Below, piece by piece: positions 45,412-57,242 of a stretch of 64,000 nt of DNA. The position numbers were made by a program, and so were the translations under genes. The notes under the pieces are model-generated. The model had not been told where the DNA came from. It made no database searches and saw only the letters and a program-made list of their open reading frames with translations. The stretch is from positions 1 to 64,000 of the forward strand of contig JAITYX010000186.1 of NCBI GenBank assembly GCA_021018815.1, given 5' to 3'. This DNA comes from Talinum fruticosum. Taxonomy: Eukaryota > Streptophyta > Magnoliopsida > Caryophyllales > Talinaceae. Position 1 is the first letter of the stretch. The number at the start of each line of letters is the position of its first letter.

Positions 45412-47312
45412 TATAAACACCAAAAAGTGTCTTCCTTTTCTCTCGGTTTTTATTTGTTGGGCCTATGATGAAATTCCGAGTCCTATCCGAGGATTTGTAT
45501 CTCGAATTGTGATCGATTGGTGCAACATAAGCAAGTAAACCACAAAGAACCCCCAGCACCAAATAAACGACCTTTTGCCTTGGGTCGGTCCACAAATCCC
45601 CCTTTCTTTCGGGCGATTCAAGAATTGGGCCAAGCCTTTAGAGACAACGGAGTCCAATGTTGTGTACTTGAGAAATTCCAAGTTCAAAATACAACATTTT
45701 ACTTTTATCCAATCCGACAAGGAGCTGAAGACCTAAAGACGACATTAAAGTGTTGCATTTCATGATCAAGAGAATTAAAGTGGTGCGTTTTAGCTCCAAG
45801 AAAGTCCACCCAAGAGTAGGAGTTCCTCCCCCTAAATGACGTCACTTTGTGGTTGGCTCCCGACACTACTTTTTCCTCACCTTGAAACGTCTGTGTTTCG
45901 GGCTATGGAATCCTATTGCAGCTTGGAAAGCTAGAAACCCTAGAAAAGCCCAACATGATTGGTGCCTTCAACGCATAGTTTTACCTCAAAATGCCATGTT
46001 CTATCCTGCAGACTCCCGAGTATGCTAGGGCACGAAACCCTTGGTGTGCCCAGATGGCAAGTGTCCACCACCGCTTATTTACCCGGTTCCGATCAGTTTT
46101 ATCCTTTGCTTTAGCCGGTCTTATCACTTTGATCTTGGCCCGATTATTGCTGTTTTAGACAGTTGGCTGAGCATAAACCTAGGTCTTTCCTTGACCTAAC
46201 TTCTCAATACAAATAAAGAGCCTTGTCTCTCATTTCAACACGGTTTTCGCCTCAGCATCACACTCTGTTTCCTTCCACCTACTATGGCTCATCCCTCGGA
46301 GTTACTTGTGCTGAAATTTGCCTAAGAGCTACTAAATACTCATCTTTGTATTATGATCTCTTGGTCCCTTTTCAGCCTATTCCTTCTCTACATCCATTAT
46401 ACTCTTTACATTTGATCCCCAAACTCCATCATTCACCTACCTACACCAAATACTCGTAAAAGCCTTCCTTGATTCACCACCGTTGCATCAAGAGGTCCAG
46501 ATCCGAGATCTAGATCAGCGAGTGGGACAACCCGAGGGCATAGATCAAGTTTTCACAACAATTTATTTTATTTTATGATTTCTTTATTGCTTTTCGTATT
46601 GTGGACAAACGATGTATCACTTTTAATTCTTCCCTACCCGATCTAATCTTTTAGTTTTCCACTTTCTTTTCTTTTCGCTTTGCCCTTTCTTTTCTTTTCA
46701 TTTTGCTTTTCTTTTTGTTATTGCCTTCTTTACCGCTTTCTTTATTTTTGCCTTTACCGCTTTTCTAATTATGTCTTGGTTGCTTTAATTCTTTTTGCAT
46801 GTTGTTGTATTCTTGTGTTTTTGCATTATTTAATTGAATACTCAAACTAGTAATGGACGTCTTCGGGTGGGCGGAACGGAAGGGTTTATCCCTACGTTTC
46901 CTACCCTCGCCTCCAAATTCGATTCTTAGTTCAAAGACCGATGGGGTAATTTTTAGCCACTTTTAGTCTTAGTTTTTTCATACTAAGAGTGGAAGAGCAA
47001 ACTTTACTTTTGTTTTTGTTAGTTTTTTATTGCATGATAAGAAAACATGATCTAGATTTGCCAAGCCGGGCAGAGGCCGAGGCTGAACTCCTCAGCTGTG
47101 GCCTCCGGCTGGCGCGGATCACCACCTACACCGAGTGGTCGGTAGGCGGGGCTTCGGTCCAGATTAGTCTTTTCATATTGATCTAGCCCTAAAGCCTCAT
47201 AGCAGATTCAAAACCCTAATTTTATTTATCATTCGGTTAAGAAATAATATCTCGCAACTTTTTAAAATAATTTCTAAAATGATTAATAAAAATCGTCAAT
47301 CAAACTTTGCCT
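45412..47312 (+). repeat. E1 3' LTR, right end missing
   Basis: Begins TATAAACACC, a decayed form of the TGTAAACACC start seen in E2 at 57243. A weak TATA region AATACAAATAAAG is near 46206. A GCCGAGGCTGA...AGGCGGGGCTTCGGTCC block is at 47076-47160. It continues through GGTTAAGAAATAATATC into AATCGTCAATCAAACTTTGC, the sequence that ends each array unit, and is cut at 47312, about 200 bases before the expected end. An open frame in the leader (46223-46459) matches that in E2. Confidence 0.82.
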
Positions 47313-49640
47313 AAATCCCTAAAATAGACATATCTTCTTCATGAGATTTATTACCGTTAGTGTTGTTAGTGCTGGTTCCATTCTCGGTATTTTCTTATAT
47401 CATATTTGTATAGGACACAACACAATCTTATAATTTGGTATGCAATTGGAAAATTAATTTTGTCATATAATAATAGGAAAGCTCAGACTTTTAGAACTCA
47501 ATTTATCTTACATATTAAGATTTAGATTTGAATACAGTTATATATAAATCAGGTATAAGTCAGGAGTATACCCCTTTATTAACAATTGACTAGCTTTAAA
47601 ATTCCATTAGGATATAGTTGAAATATATCTAGATCAAATATTTCAGTTTTATTATTTACACTTATTAATTTGTCATACAACAAAATTCCTCCAAGACATA
47701 CTTGCCTATTAAAAATTTAGTTAGTAGCTAATGCCGAAGGTGTTTTTTAGTCAGTAGTTAAATTTGTAAAATAAATTTTTTAAAAAAATAGTCAAATAAA
47801 GTGGCAGAAATACGGAAAGAAAACAAACATATGATATAAGACTTAGTGTATGATTCACGTTAACACTTAGATTATAAAAAATCTTTCGCCCAGAAGTCAG
47901 CCCTCTGTCACAATCTTTATCTCTATCTCATTCTTCCTCTCTGCCACGCTCTCTCCTCTCCATTTATCACGGTTCTTTCTCTATCTTCCGCCATTTATCA
48001 CGTTGTTGAAGAACTGGCAAATCGAGTTGAAAGTAAGAATTAAGTGCGAATCAGATTGAAAGTAAAAATTAAGCGTGATTTTTGCTGCTGGTACTCTCCT
48101 CTCACTCGTCAGTCACTGATTTGCCACCCCTAACTCTGTCATTTTCTCTGGGCTTAATATTTCGGGTACTCTCACTCTGCTCATGTTTTACTTTGTTTCA
48201 CTTTAATGTCTGAATAGCTTGTGAATTGGGTTGAGAAGTAAAAATTAAGGGTAGTTTTTGCCGCCACAACTCTCTTCATACTCTTCAATCACTAATTGGG
48301 CCGCCCCTAACTCCATCATCTTCTGCTTGCTCAACACTTCGGCTACTCAGATATCTCCGTAAAATTTTGTTGGGTGACTGATAGATATATTAATTTCTTC
48401 CAAATTTACAAAGCTCTGACTGCTTCCAAATTAATATAGGTTTCGTGGTATAATCTCCCTTCCTCTATTTGCTATATCATGTGAGATTTCTTTCGTAGTC
48501 GTACCACATGATTGGGTTTCTGTTCATATGTTCATGTCTCGGTGTATCCCCTCAATAGAAGAATAGTCAACAAATAAAGGCAAATTCTGTTTTCGATGCT
48601 CAAGTTTAATTTATTTGTTGTTTTAGTTAATTTATTTTATTTTAAAATAATTTAATTATTTAGTATGTAAATTATCTACAACTCTTATTTTTAGTTGCTA
48701 ATCTTTTTAAGTTAAAAGTGTAACTGAACTTAGTATCATCGAATATAATAACAGAATATGGTTTCATCCTACTCAAATATATCCTATAACAAATTTAAAA
48801 ATTAATTTCAAAGAATCTATTTCAAAGGCCCGTGCTATGCAACTCTATTTCTAAGATATAAATTTTTTATTACATTGTATTTCAAACTCTGTTTTATTAA
48901 ATGATTTGTTTGATGGTGGATCTGTAAGTTTTAGTCAATAAATTTATTTGTTGCAACCTCTATTAAATTGTATGTTTTATTAAATGATACTAAGTTTGAA
49001 ATAGGTTCATAACAAATTGTATCTTTTATTAAATGCAACCTCTAATTGGCCATCTCTCTTCTTAAATTCTCCTGAACAAAAAGCCAGATTTCTCTTCTTT
49101 TTAAAAAAAATCTATTTCAAAGAAAATTCAATAACTCAAAATCTCTCCCTTCCTCTATTTGCTACATAATATTTATTAGTTTTTAATCTTTTACATACTT
49201 TCACACACAACTTTTCCCAGTATATATGTGCTCAAGTGGTTTGAAAATTTGAGTCTACTTAAACTTAGTGGATCTGTATTGGGCTAATTGTGCCTATATA
49301 GTAGGTTTTGGATCTCAAAGGATTCGCAAATGCATAATTTTGAATTACTCTTTCTCTTTTATTGTCATATACATGTGAATTTTTAACTAACAATTTAGCA
49401 CTATGAATTTGAATTTTAAATTGTTGTTGGACGTGGAAAATTATTAACCCCTTTGATTCTCTCATTTTGTAAGGGTAGCTTAGTGAAAATACGATAAAAG
49501 TTCATTATTATTTGATTATCCAATTATTATACAGGATGGTATAAAAGCATGAACTCGAATATGTTATGATGAAGTTTGAGCCAATTTGGACCAAACTAAT
49601 TGGATGCAATCTTGAAAGAAATTAAAAAACTCAATTTAAG
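47313..49640. other. unassigned AT-rich DNA with a ~210-bp tandem duplication
   Basis: No transposon or gene is recognised. CT-rich sequence like a plant 5' UTR occupies 47880-48560. Within it the block at 48001-48175 (AAAGTAAAAATTAAGCGTGA, GATTTGCCACCCCTAACTC) recurs in diverged form at 48211-48352 (AGAAGTAAAAATTAAGGGTA, TGGGCCGCCCCTAACTCC). The rest is AT-rich with short TTTATTAAATG repeats near 48960-49040. Confidence 0.55.
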
Positions 49641-50260
49641 AATATTAACATTTACCTCCCTCGACGTATTTGTAAATAATTTATTAACCCTTGAGGAATT
49701 GATATTCATTTCTACCGACCTTGACCGGAGCGAGTTAATATTTTAGTGATACATTGACCTTCGTTGTTAATAATAAACAACATTTAAAGACGATATGTAT
49801 GCTGACGTGACATAAAAATAAGATATATGGTGCCACTATTACCCCAGCAAAGAAAACGCCGCCTTCCCCCAAAAGTTAGGTTTCTTTTCTTTCGTGATTC
49901 GATTGTGAAGGGAACCTCCATTGACGAGCCCTCATTTCAATAGCTTTGCTTTGTTCGTGTTTCGAAAGATAGGGCCTCCCTCCCCAAAAAAATTAAGTTT
50001 TCCTGTTTCCTTTCGTAATTTGAGGGAGCTTCTATTGCATTCACCTTCGTTCGATTGTGAGGGGAGTTGCCATTAACGAGTTGAAGAAGAAATCAATAAG
50101 GCTTCATTTTGATTTCGTATTTTTTTCAATTGAAGACCTCCATAGGGCATAGTTTTAAAATTCAATATGCAAAAATTGATATCTAGAAAAACCAAATGGA
50201 GAGTTGTATTTTGAATGCGAAAATTGAGATCTAAAAAAATGAATTGTTGCAGGTGATAAG

Positions 50261-50656
50261 ATGACACCATTGAAGCAAACATGGAACGTTCATCAAGCTT
50301 TAGGTTCACTTGGTGAGAATAGGAAGGTTCATTGGCCTAGATGTAAAAAGTTAAGTGAGGTGGATTATAATGTATCAAGGTCTTTGAAGAACTTTCTCGG
50401 ACCATATTTTGCTTGTATGAACGAGTGTGATGTATTCCTATGGTGGTCTAATGAACATCAAGGAAGAAAAGGCATAAGGATGGCTTCACAAAATAGGGCA
50501 GTACATACAGTAAAAGGAAGACATCAAAATGCAGGTGATGGTTGGTATGTTGACTATATCAAAATAGATTTGAATGAGCATATGGCAAGGGTGGTTGAAG
50601 AGGGTCAAGAAATGTGGATTGAGGTGAAAACGACATTGGATAAGAACTTCAACTGA
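50261..50656 (+). CDS. uncharacterised 131-residue ORF within the putative MULE
   Basis: An uninterrupted frame from ATG 50261 to TGA, preceded by a splice-acceptor-like TTGTTGCAG ending at 50252. The protein is soluble, basic at the N-terminus, with a W-rich middle (CDVFLWWSNEHQGRKGIRM) and an acidic end (VVEEGQEMWIEVKT). No signal peptide or membrane segment. I recognise no domain. Its intactness contrasts with surrounding decay. It might be an exon of a captured host gene or a MULE accessory ORF; chance openness is possible. Confidence 0.4.
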   Translation: MTPLKQTWNVHQALGSLGENRKVHWPRCKKLSEVDYNVSRSLKNFLGPYFACMNECDVFLWWSNEHQGRKGIRMASQNRAVHTVKGRHQNAGDGWYVDYIKIDLNEHMARVVEEGQEMWIEVKTTLDKNFN

Positions 50657-50775
50657 ACAATTATTGTACTTGTTCTTTGTTTGTGTATTTATTTGGTAGT
50701 TGTAATTGTATTAGTTTTAATATTAGTAAGGAATAGGTTAAGGATGTACTTAGTTTAATATTTGAATTATATTAT

Positions 50776-51060
50776 CTATGCAAGTGATGTTACTATCACA
50801 ATTGTAGTTGAATGACTAATTTATGAAAAGGAACTATAGTCCACTTTTTTTGAAGATATCATTTGCTAATCCCGAGTGCATTCTTGTAAGCAAGTTTAGC
50901 AATTGTATTATCATCAATGCAAGTGATGTTACTATGACAATTGTAGTTGAATGACTAATTTAATGAGGACTTATAGTCCACTTTCATTTGAAGATATCAT
51001 TTGCCAATCCAAGTGCATTCTTGTATTAGTCTAAGCAAGTTCAAGCAATTCTATTGGCTT
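50776..51060. repeat. ~139-bp tandem repeat, two copies
   Basis: The unit starting TGCAAGTGATGTTACTAT and containing GTTGAATGACTAATTTA and AGTCCACTTT occurs at about 50776-50914 and 50915-51060, with a partial third piece (TTTGAAGATATCA) just after. Noncoding. Confidence 0.8.
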
Positions 51061-51289
51061 TTGAAGATATCAAAGTGCATTCTTTATTGCATTTGCCAAG
51101 AAGATAACATATTTTTAGACAACTTGAAACAAGCATTGTCTCCTAAAAAACATGTTATAGCCTCACATATATTACACACAACTCCCGAGAAAAGGACAAA
51201 AATAAAAGACAAATGCAATGAATGCTAGTAGTCTTGTGGCTACAACTTCATCTAACACATTAATAAGACAAAAGGACTACTCTAAATAA

Positions 51290-52200
51290 TTGTCAAACTC
51301 TACTTTCTCATGCTCTTGCCTTGCTTTGCTCCTACTTTGCCCTTTTGAGGAGGCTAAGATCTGGTTGGAGTCAACTCCTTCCTTGCGGATGCTGTGGTGG
51401 ATCCGGTTAGTGCTGATGAAGATGCAGGCTGATAGGGAGGCTGCTGCTGAGAAATGATGGCGAGATGAAGAAGAGGGTTGGCTGGCTACAGCAGATCTAA
51501 TGTTGAGTCTTGCAAATGAAGGAGGTGCTTGCGTCTTTCTTGGCCTACCACAGGATTCTTCTTCTTTGATGAAGGTTTTTCCTTGGACTTTGGCTTCTTG
51601 TCGGGATTTAATGGACAAGCTGGTCGAGTTATGGCCAATTTGCTTGCAAATCTTGCACTTAGCAGTATTGCTTCTTTTTGTTTTCTTTCTACCTTCATCT
51701 ACACCTCTTCTTCTATCCTTTCAAGGTTTGCCCCTCTGTTTTTGCATTGAAGGTGGGCCTAAGAGTGGTATATCATCCATTGGAGGCCAAAAATTGGATC
51801 TTGTATGACATTGATCTTATAGCTATAAGCGACCTTGTATGTATATCTACACTATACCATGCATTAACTCAATCTTCATGACTTTCATTCATGAACTTAA
51901 TGTACCTCACAGCATGCTTCCATGGTATTCCTGTTATATCCCAATACTTGCGAGTCTCATGATCTATAGTTCACGCTAACAATAAACTTTGTCCTACCCT
52001 CGGACACTTCAAACTCACCTTTACCACAAAACTTAATAGTCAGTCCCCATCCATCTTTTTCAAACATATCCAACTTAGTTTATATACTAGGCACTACTTT
52101 GCCTTCCCAATTTGCATACTTGTTCCTTCCTCTCATTCATCCAGTCAAGTACATTTCTCTCTAATTGCTTCACAAAGGAGGAACACAAGTTTGTCTCAAA
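51290..52200 (-). pseudogene. MuDR-type MULE transposase, C-terminal part
   Basis: Right to left in changing frames: FEKDGWGLTIKF and EVSEGRTKFIVSVNY (52000-52075). A SWIM-zinc-finger remnant reads RKYWDITGIPWKHAVRYIKF (51890-51960), where expected cysteines are Y and W. Then a DPIF-like stretch, a basic linker, and a CCHC knuckle CKICKQIGHNSTS at about 51616-51657 whose last Cys is reached only after a frameshift. A KKPKSKEKPSSKKKNP tail follows. SWIM finger then knuckle is the usual C-terminal order of plant MULE transposases. The DDE core is missing. Confidence 0.65.
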
Positions 52201-52210
52201 AAACATTATA

Positions 52211-52232
52211 TATATATATATATTATTAAATG
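52211..52232. repeat. TA microsatellite
   Basis: About nine TA units followed by TATTATTA in the truncated MULE. Confidence 0.9.
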
Positions 52233-52297
52233 ATTCAACAATGTTTATTTAATTGTGAGGGACCTTACTAGAAGGGTCAAATAGATGTACGCACCTT

Positions 52298-52412
52298 AGC
52301 ACCACGTCTGCTGAAACTTGGCTAAGAGCTACTGAATACTCTCATTTGTATTATGATCTCTTGGTCCCTTTTCAGCCTATTCCTTCTCTACTTCCATCAT
52401 ACTCCTTAAACT
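52298..52412 (+). repeat. E2 5' LTR scrap
   Basis: Matches 58068-58180 of the 3' LTR (GTCTGCTGAAACT, GATCTCTTGGTCCCTTTTCA). It jumps straight into gag at about 52413, skipping the rest of the LTR, the PBS and the leader array. Confidence 0.8.
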
Positions 52413-52658
52413 CCATCTCATACGCAAAGAACTGGAGAAGAAATCAATGTCCAAAGAGAAATCAAAAGAAGGAGAATCCCGCCCTAAACCCTAACCTTAG
52501 TCGGATCCACGATAAGATCATATAGAGAAGTTGTTGAGGGAGTCATCAATATTCAATCACTACTACTAGGCCCAGGGATTCACTTGAATTCCTAAAGGCA
52601 AGTTTCCCCAAAATTCACTATGCCCGACATCAAGTTCTACGGAATTGAGAACCCTCAC
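52413..52658 (+). pseudogene. E2 gag, 5' part
   Basis: Equivalent to 43092-43342 of E1 (AAAGAACTGGAGAAG, GAGAAGTTGTTGAGGGAGTC, GACATCAAGTTCTACGGAAT). Ends in CTCAC, the target site of the solo LTR. Confidence 0.75.
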
Positions 52659-54837
52659 TGTGAGACCCGAGATTTTAAGTAGGTCGAATAACTAAAATAT
52701 CTACGTGGATATATATTTGTAAATTTATTTGGGTGACTTATTATTAGTTCGAGTGACTATAATTAGTAAAATCAATTAATGATGAAGAAGTTGCGATTTC
52801 GATGCGAATTATGAGTAAGTGATCCTTAGGGATTTATTGAACTTGCGGTGTTGAGAGGTAATTGTTAATATTGGGAAACAATGGTTTGGAGTATAACGGG
52901 GAGTATGAGTTCATATTAATTAATGTACAATTGAGACATGGACGTGATATGCGGGTGATTGTTAGGTTAATTGAGTTTAAAACATGTCTAAATCCTTGAG
53001 GTTAAACTACACTTGAAGATAATCGGAGCTAAGAGAATTTAAGGGATGAAGTGAAATTGAGAATTATATGGCTGAGTATGGGTGAGAAAGAGTTGGATAA
53101 CAATATGAGGATGTAATAGGAGAATTTGACACAAAGATGGCAATTTGAGAGGAATTAGGACTTTTGGATTAAATGGTAACTACTTGTGGTTATTGTGGCT
53201 CGAGATAAGTTTTAGTTTTTGAACTCATTAGGCTTAAAAATAGATTGAGTTAAGGAAAATGAACGTTGGAATATAGAAAAGGAGAGGGAACTTGGAGTAT
53301 CAAGAGAGTATGTATCTATATCGATTGAATGTGGCGTTGATCACAAAATGAGATGAGAATTACGTAGATAGGAGTAAGAGGTTCTTGCCCGAGTAGAATA
53401 CGAGATGAATATGAGTAGATGTTAAGTACGTGGGTGAATCCTTAAGTTAAGGTGCTAGTTTGAGATGTTAAGTCTAAGTATAAAGATGCTTGATGCATAA
53501 AGTGACTTGATTCTAAATAATACTCAAAAGTTAGTTTTGAAAGGAGTTCAAATGTTTACGCAAAACGATACTTGTGTATGATTCTTGATAAATGCCTTTT
53601 GAACTTGAAATGTATTATAAAGAAGTGAAACCGATTCGAGAAAGTGAATTTAGAAGGGTGACACGTGGTGTCATGCCTTCTACGATGATAAACTAATTTG
53701 AGATTTTGGTTTAGAAACCAAATTTGATAAGTGATTGTGATCACTTTGGTTTTAAACGAATTTTGGGTTAAGGATTGTTTAGACCGGAGGAAGGAGGTGG
53801 TCGTGCATATCGGACCATGGGGTCCTTGCGTATCAGGATGCCCATCAACCGGTGAGGTTGATTCGTTCTTGATGAGGAAAGCGGAGCCTTCCAAGAGTTT
53901 GACTAGAGATAGGTCCTCGTGAACTCGAGTCAAGGGGTTGCGCCACCGAGAAATCTGTCCGGTGCTAGTTCAATCGTCCAAAGCCTCGAAAGGATATTTA
54001 GCATCGAGCTAAGAGTATTTGAAAGGAAATGTAGGTGTTTGCACCACCTTGTTTTAAGTTATTAAGTTCCAAAAAGAGTTGATGATTGCGAAATGGTACT
54101 CGTTATATTGATTGAAGTGTTATGATCTTTTGTTGCAAATGATTTCAAGGGATTTCATTAAAAAGTATCTAGACTATATTACGTTATTATACTTTTAGCG
54201 ATTTCATTATTATGAGTAGTATATGTAAATAATTTTCGTTTTAAGAGTGTAAGACTTTCCGATGAGCTCGTGGTTTGCTCACCCCCACAAATTTCCCATT
54301 TTTCCCCGTCCCAGTGTTGAAGGTTCTCTCTCGGAAAGTGTGATCTTAGAAGGTTTGATATGTACTTAGCATATTATGGACTCTTGCTGATTGCTTGCTA
54401 TTTGCGGATTGCTAATTACTCGAATGATTTAAGTTGCTGACGTGCATCCCATATATTCTAAGTGGTATAGCTTGTAATTAAGTTCATATAGTTTGTACCG
54501 GATGTATAATGAACCATTTAGATTGTTTTAAGTTTTAACGTATGATTGATTGGACTCGGCGTGTTACCGATGAGTTGTGTACTCCGAGCATGTGACTCGT
54601 TGAGTTGTATTATGATTTTTATGTAGGGTTTTAGGGCTTTAATCCTTAGGGATAGACCATATTACAAACGGAACTCTGCCGAAATTTTTAGAAAACTGTA
54701 AACCCTTTTGGAAAAATTACCTTGATTACCTTTAAGTTGGAGTTAGAAAGTCAAGCCGACACTTGAATGAGCCTTGTGAGTTCTTTGTGAGGAGCTCCGC
54801 GATGTAATACTCCTAGGGTGGGTTTTGGGGTGTTACA
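52659..54837. mobile_element. solo LTR, probably chromovirus-type Ty3/gypsy
   Basis: 2179 bp from TGTGAGACCCG to GGGGTGTTACA with an exact 5-bp duplication CTCAC (52654-52658, 54838-54842). Ends, length and lack of coding sequence fit a solo LTR of a Del/Tekay-like gypsy element (family from memory). The open frame at 53556-53933 on the minus strand is not similar to any known gene I recall. Confidence 0.88.
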
Positions 54838-55290
54838 CTCACCACCACGTGAGGAACTTTTATAGGGGCAATGATTCTAAAGAATGTACCGGAAGACACA
54901 TACCATGTCATATTCCCATGGATGTTCGACGAAGACGTCATGAAGTGGTACAACGCTGTCGACCTACATAAGGTCACAAACCGGAAGGATCTTTCCCGGG
55001 AGTTCCTACATCAATACTACTACAATACTGATATAACAGTCACTCTTCGAGACTTAGATTTGATCAAGCAAGGAGACGATGAAATCTTCATCGACTTCCT
55101 CACTTGCTGGAGAGCAAAAGCTACCCACATGACTGATCGACCATTTAAAAAGGATCGAGGTTAGACTCATCATCAAGAACCCGCAACCTACCTATCATCG
55201 GCACTTGAAGTTCTTGTGTATCATGGACTTCAAAACACTCGAGAGATGGTGGCATGCTTATAGAAGAAGAACAAGCTTCAACCGACTAGA
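54838..55290 (+). pseudogene. E2 gag, 3' part
   Basis: The best-kept gag segment of this family: open at 54871-55164 with DVMKWYNAVDLHKVTNRKDL, SREFLHQYYYNTD, LIKQGDDEIFIDFLTCWRAK and ATHMTDRPFKKDRG. This is the Retrotrans_gag core with its WY, DL and QY landmarks. A frameshift and stops follow. Its 5' half lies before the solo LTR. Confidence 0.82.
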
Positions 55291-57227
55291 AGATCATCTA
55301 ATGAACCCATCAATCATCAAGGATGCTAATAAAGTCTTTTTCCATTTTTCATACCCATTGTATGTTTATTTCCCTTTCTGTCTTCAAAAAATTAAAAAAA
55401 CCCCAAATCAGTATTTCCTTTCGAACTACAAAGGCCTGATTTTTACTATACCGAATACGTAGGAAGCCCATGAGGTCTTGTCCTAAGCCTTATTTTGATT
55501 CCAATTTCCAATTTCCAAATCCAAAAGCCGCTTTGTCCTATCCAGAGGAGTAAAAACTAATGGGGAAAAGGCACCAAATCATAAGAAGCATGTCATGCCG
55601 ATTCAGCACTAGATTATCATGTCTATGGTTCACGATTCGTCAACGAAGCAATACATCGCAACTCAAGCGACCTACCCTTCTTTAGGCTTTACTTTTGGCA
55701 GTGGGGGCTAAAGTCGATTTGTTTTTTGTCTTTTTGAAACTTTTTGCATCATCTTAATAAAACAATGCATTTGTTCTCGGAATGGAGTCTTGCATTCATC
55801 TCTTTTGCATGAGTAAAACATCTAAAAACAGAAAAAATTAATAACAAAGCACCCTACAAGGAATTATTCAAATAAGCAACATTAAGCATCGGATCGGCAT
55901 CAAGAAGGTCACCAGCACTATCACCTTCAAAGAGGATTTTCCATCAACTAATCAAAGCTAGTCAATTCTCCAACATTTGAAAGAAGCTAGACACAAGCAC
56001 CCAAGAAGAACGTGGGGGCTCATGATCGAAAGGATCATACAACAACTCCAAGGATATCGAGGAAGAGACACAAATCTTCTACCATACAAATGAAGGAGCT
56101 ATTAACATATAAACTAAAAGCTCAAATTTAGAATGAGGCACATAACCTCAGGGAACATCATATTTTCAAGCAAGCATTCCCTAGACTTTAGGTCATCCAA
56201 TGACCAAGTCTAGGCAAGAATTTCTACTTAAAGATAAGCATCCGTCCCTATTCCGATGAAAGTGGATAGAAGTTGACCTTCGAGCCCAACAGCGATCAAG
56301 GTTCGGACACAACTCAATCAAGCTTTAGACCCAAGCACCGGTCAAGGTTCGGATAACGTAGTCGAGCTTCGAGCCCAAAAGTGGTCAAGGTTCGGACACA
56401 ACTCGTCGAGCTTCGGGCCCAACAACGGTCAAGGTTCGGACACATCCTTAGTTGAGCTTTAGGCCCAACAGCGAGCCAAGGTTCGGACAACACCTGTTGA
56501 GCTTCAGGCCCAACAGAGCGGTCAAGGTTCGGACACATCCCGGTCGAGCTTCGGGCCCATCGGTGATCAAGGTCGGTCAATCCCCATCAAGCTTCGGGCC
56601 TAGCAGAGGTCAAGGTTCACACACATTCCATCGAACTTTAGGCCCAACAAGCTGTCAAGGTTTAGACATCAAGCCAAGAGATCGGGACCTTCATATGGTC
56701 AAGTCAAGGAACCACATTTGAAATGTGATCTAGTTACAAATAATCTTCAAGTAACACTTGAAACTATTTACATTCGTTTATTACCTAACAAAGCTGTTAG
56801 TGCGGAATATTTCAACCGAGCTTCGGACCAAGAACGGTCAAGTTTAGGCCCCTCATCCGAGCTTCAAGACATTGATCAAGCCAAGCTCTGGATACCCAAC
56901 CGAACTTCGGATCCAAGAAGCGGTCAAATTGAGGCACCCCTGCTGGAATTCGGACAGCTTTAAGCACCTTGTCAAGCTTCAAACTAACTACATCGTCAAA
57001 TTTAGGCACACCAATCCGAGCTTCAGGTTTTAAGTAGACAAATTCGGGAATTAACAACCTGGACCTCGGACTCCGCTAGTCAAGTCCAGCCCCCTTCCCT
57101 CGATCGAGTTCCAATCAGAAGATACCTAATTTCGAAGCATCAATTCAATCAGATTACGAAGCAACACCGAGCACCAGGTAAGTACCCTTTAGTGTCTACT
57201 TTGACCTTCATCTTTCAAACTCGAGTC
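55291..57227 (+). other. 3' noncoding region of E2
   Basis: No pol. Contains the 45-bp array (56277-56673) and decayed copies to about 57060. Frames such as 56314-56580 are repeat translations, not genes. Confidence 0.7.
56277..56673 (+). repeat. ~45-bp tandem repeat in E2, about nine copies
   Basis: Unit core TCGAGCTTCGGGCCCAACA then GGTCAAGGTTCGGACACA. E1 has four clear copies. The copy-number difference shows recent slippage or unequal exchange. Confidence 0.88.
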
Positions 57228-57242
57228 AAAGTGGGGGCTAAT
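57228..57242 (+). other. polypurine tract of E2
   Basis: AAAGTGGGGGCTAAT immediately before TGTAAACACC. Confidence 0.8.

Larger units (their letters stand above)
49640..52297 (-). mobile_element. truncated MULE (Mutator-like) element
   Basis: A degenerate MuDR-type transposase is on the minus strand at 51290-52200. A possible terminal region at 49640-49850 (TTTACCTCCCTCGACG, GCTGACGTGACATAAAAATA) resembles plant MULE ends from memory. The right end has been replaced by E2 LTR sequence at 52298, so the terminal inverted repeats cannot be paired and the left border is tentative. Confidence 0.4.

Noticed and set aside
31733..47312. Centromeric satellite
   Set aside because: The unit is clearly assembled from LTR, PBS and leader DNA of a retrotransposon and has only eight copies here; no evidence for centromere function from the sequence alone.
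53556..53933. 125-residue minus-strand frame in the 2.2-kb solo LTR
   Set aside because: Lies wholly inside an LTR with clear ends and target duplication; no recognisable domain.
56277..56673. Regular repeat considered as a CRISPR array
   Set aside because: Units are contiguous without unique spacers and lie in a plant retrotransposon.
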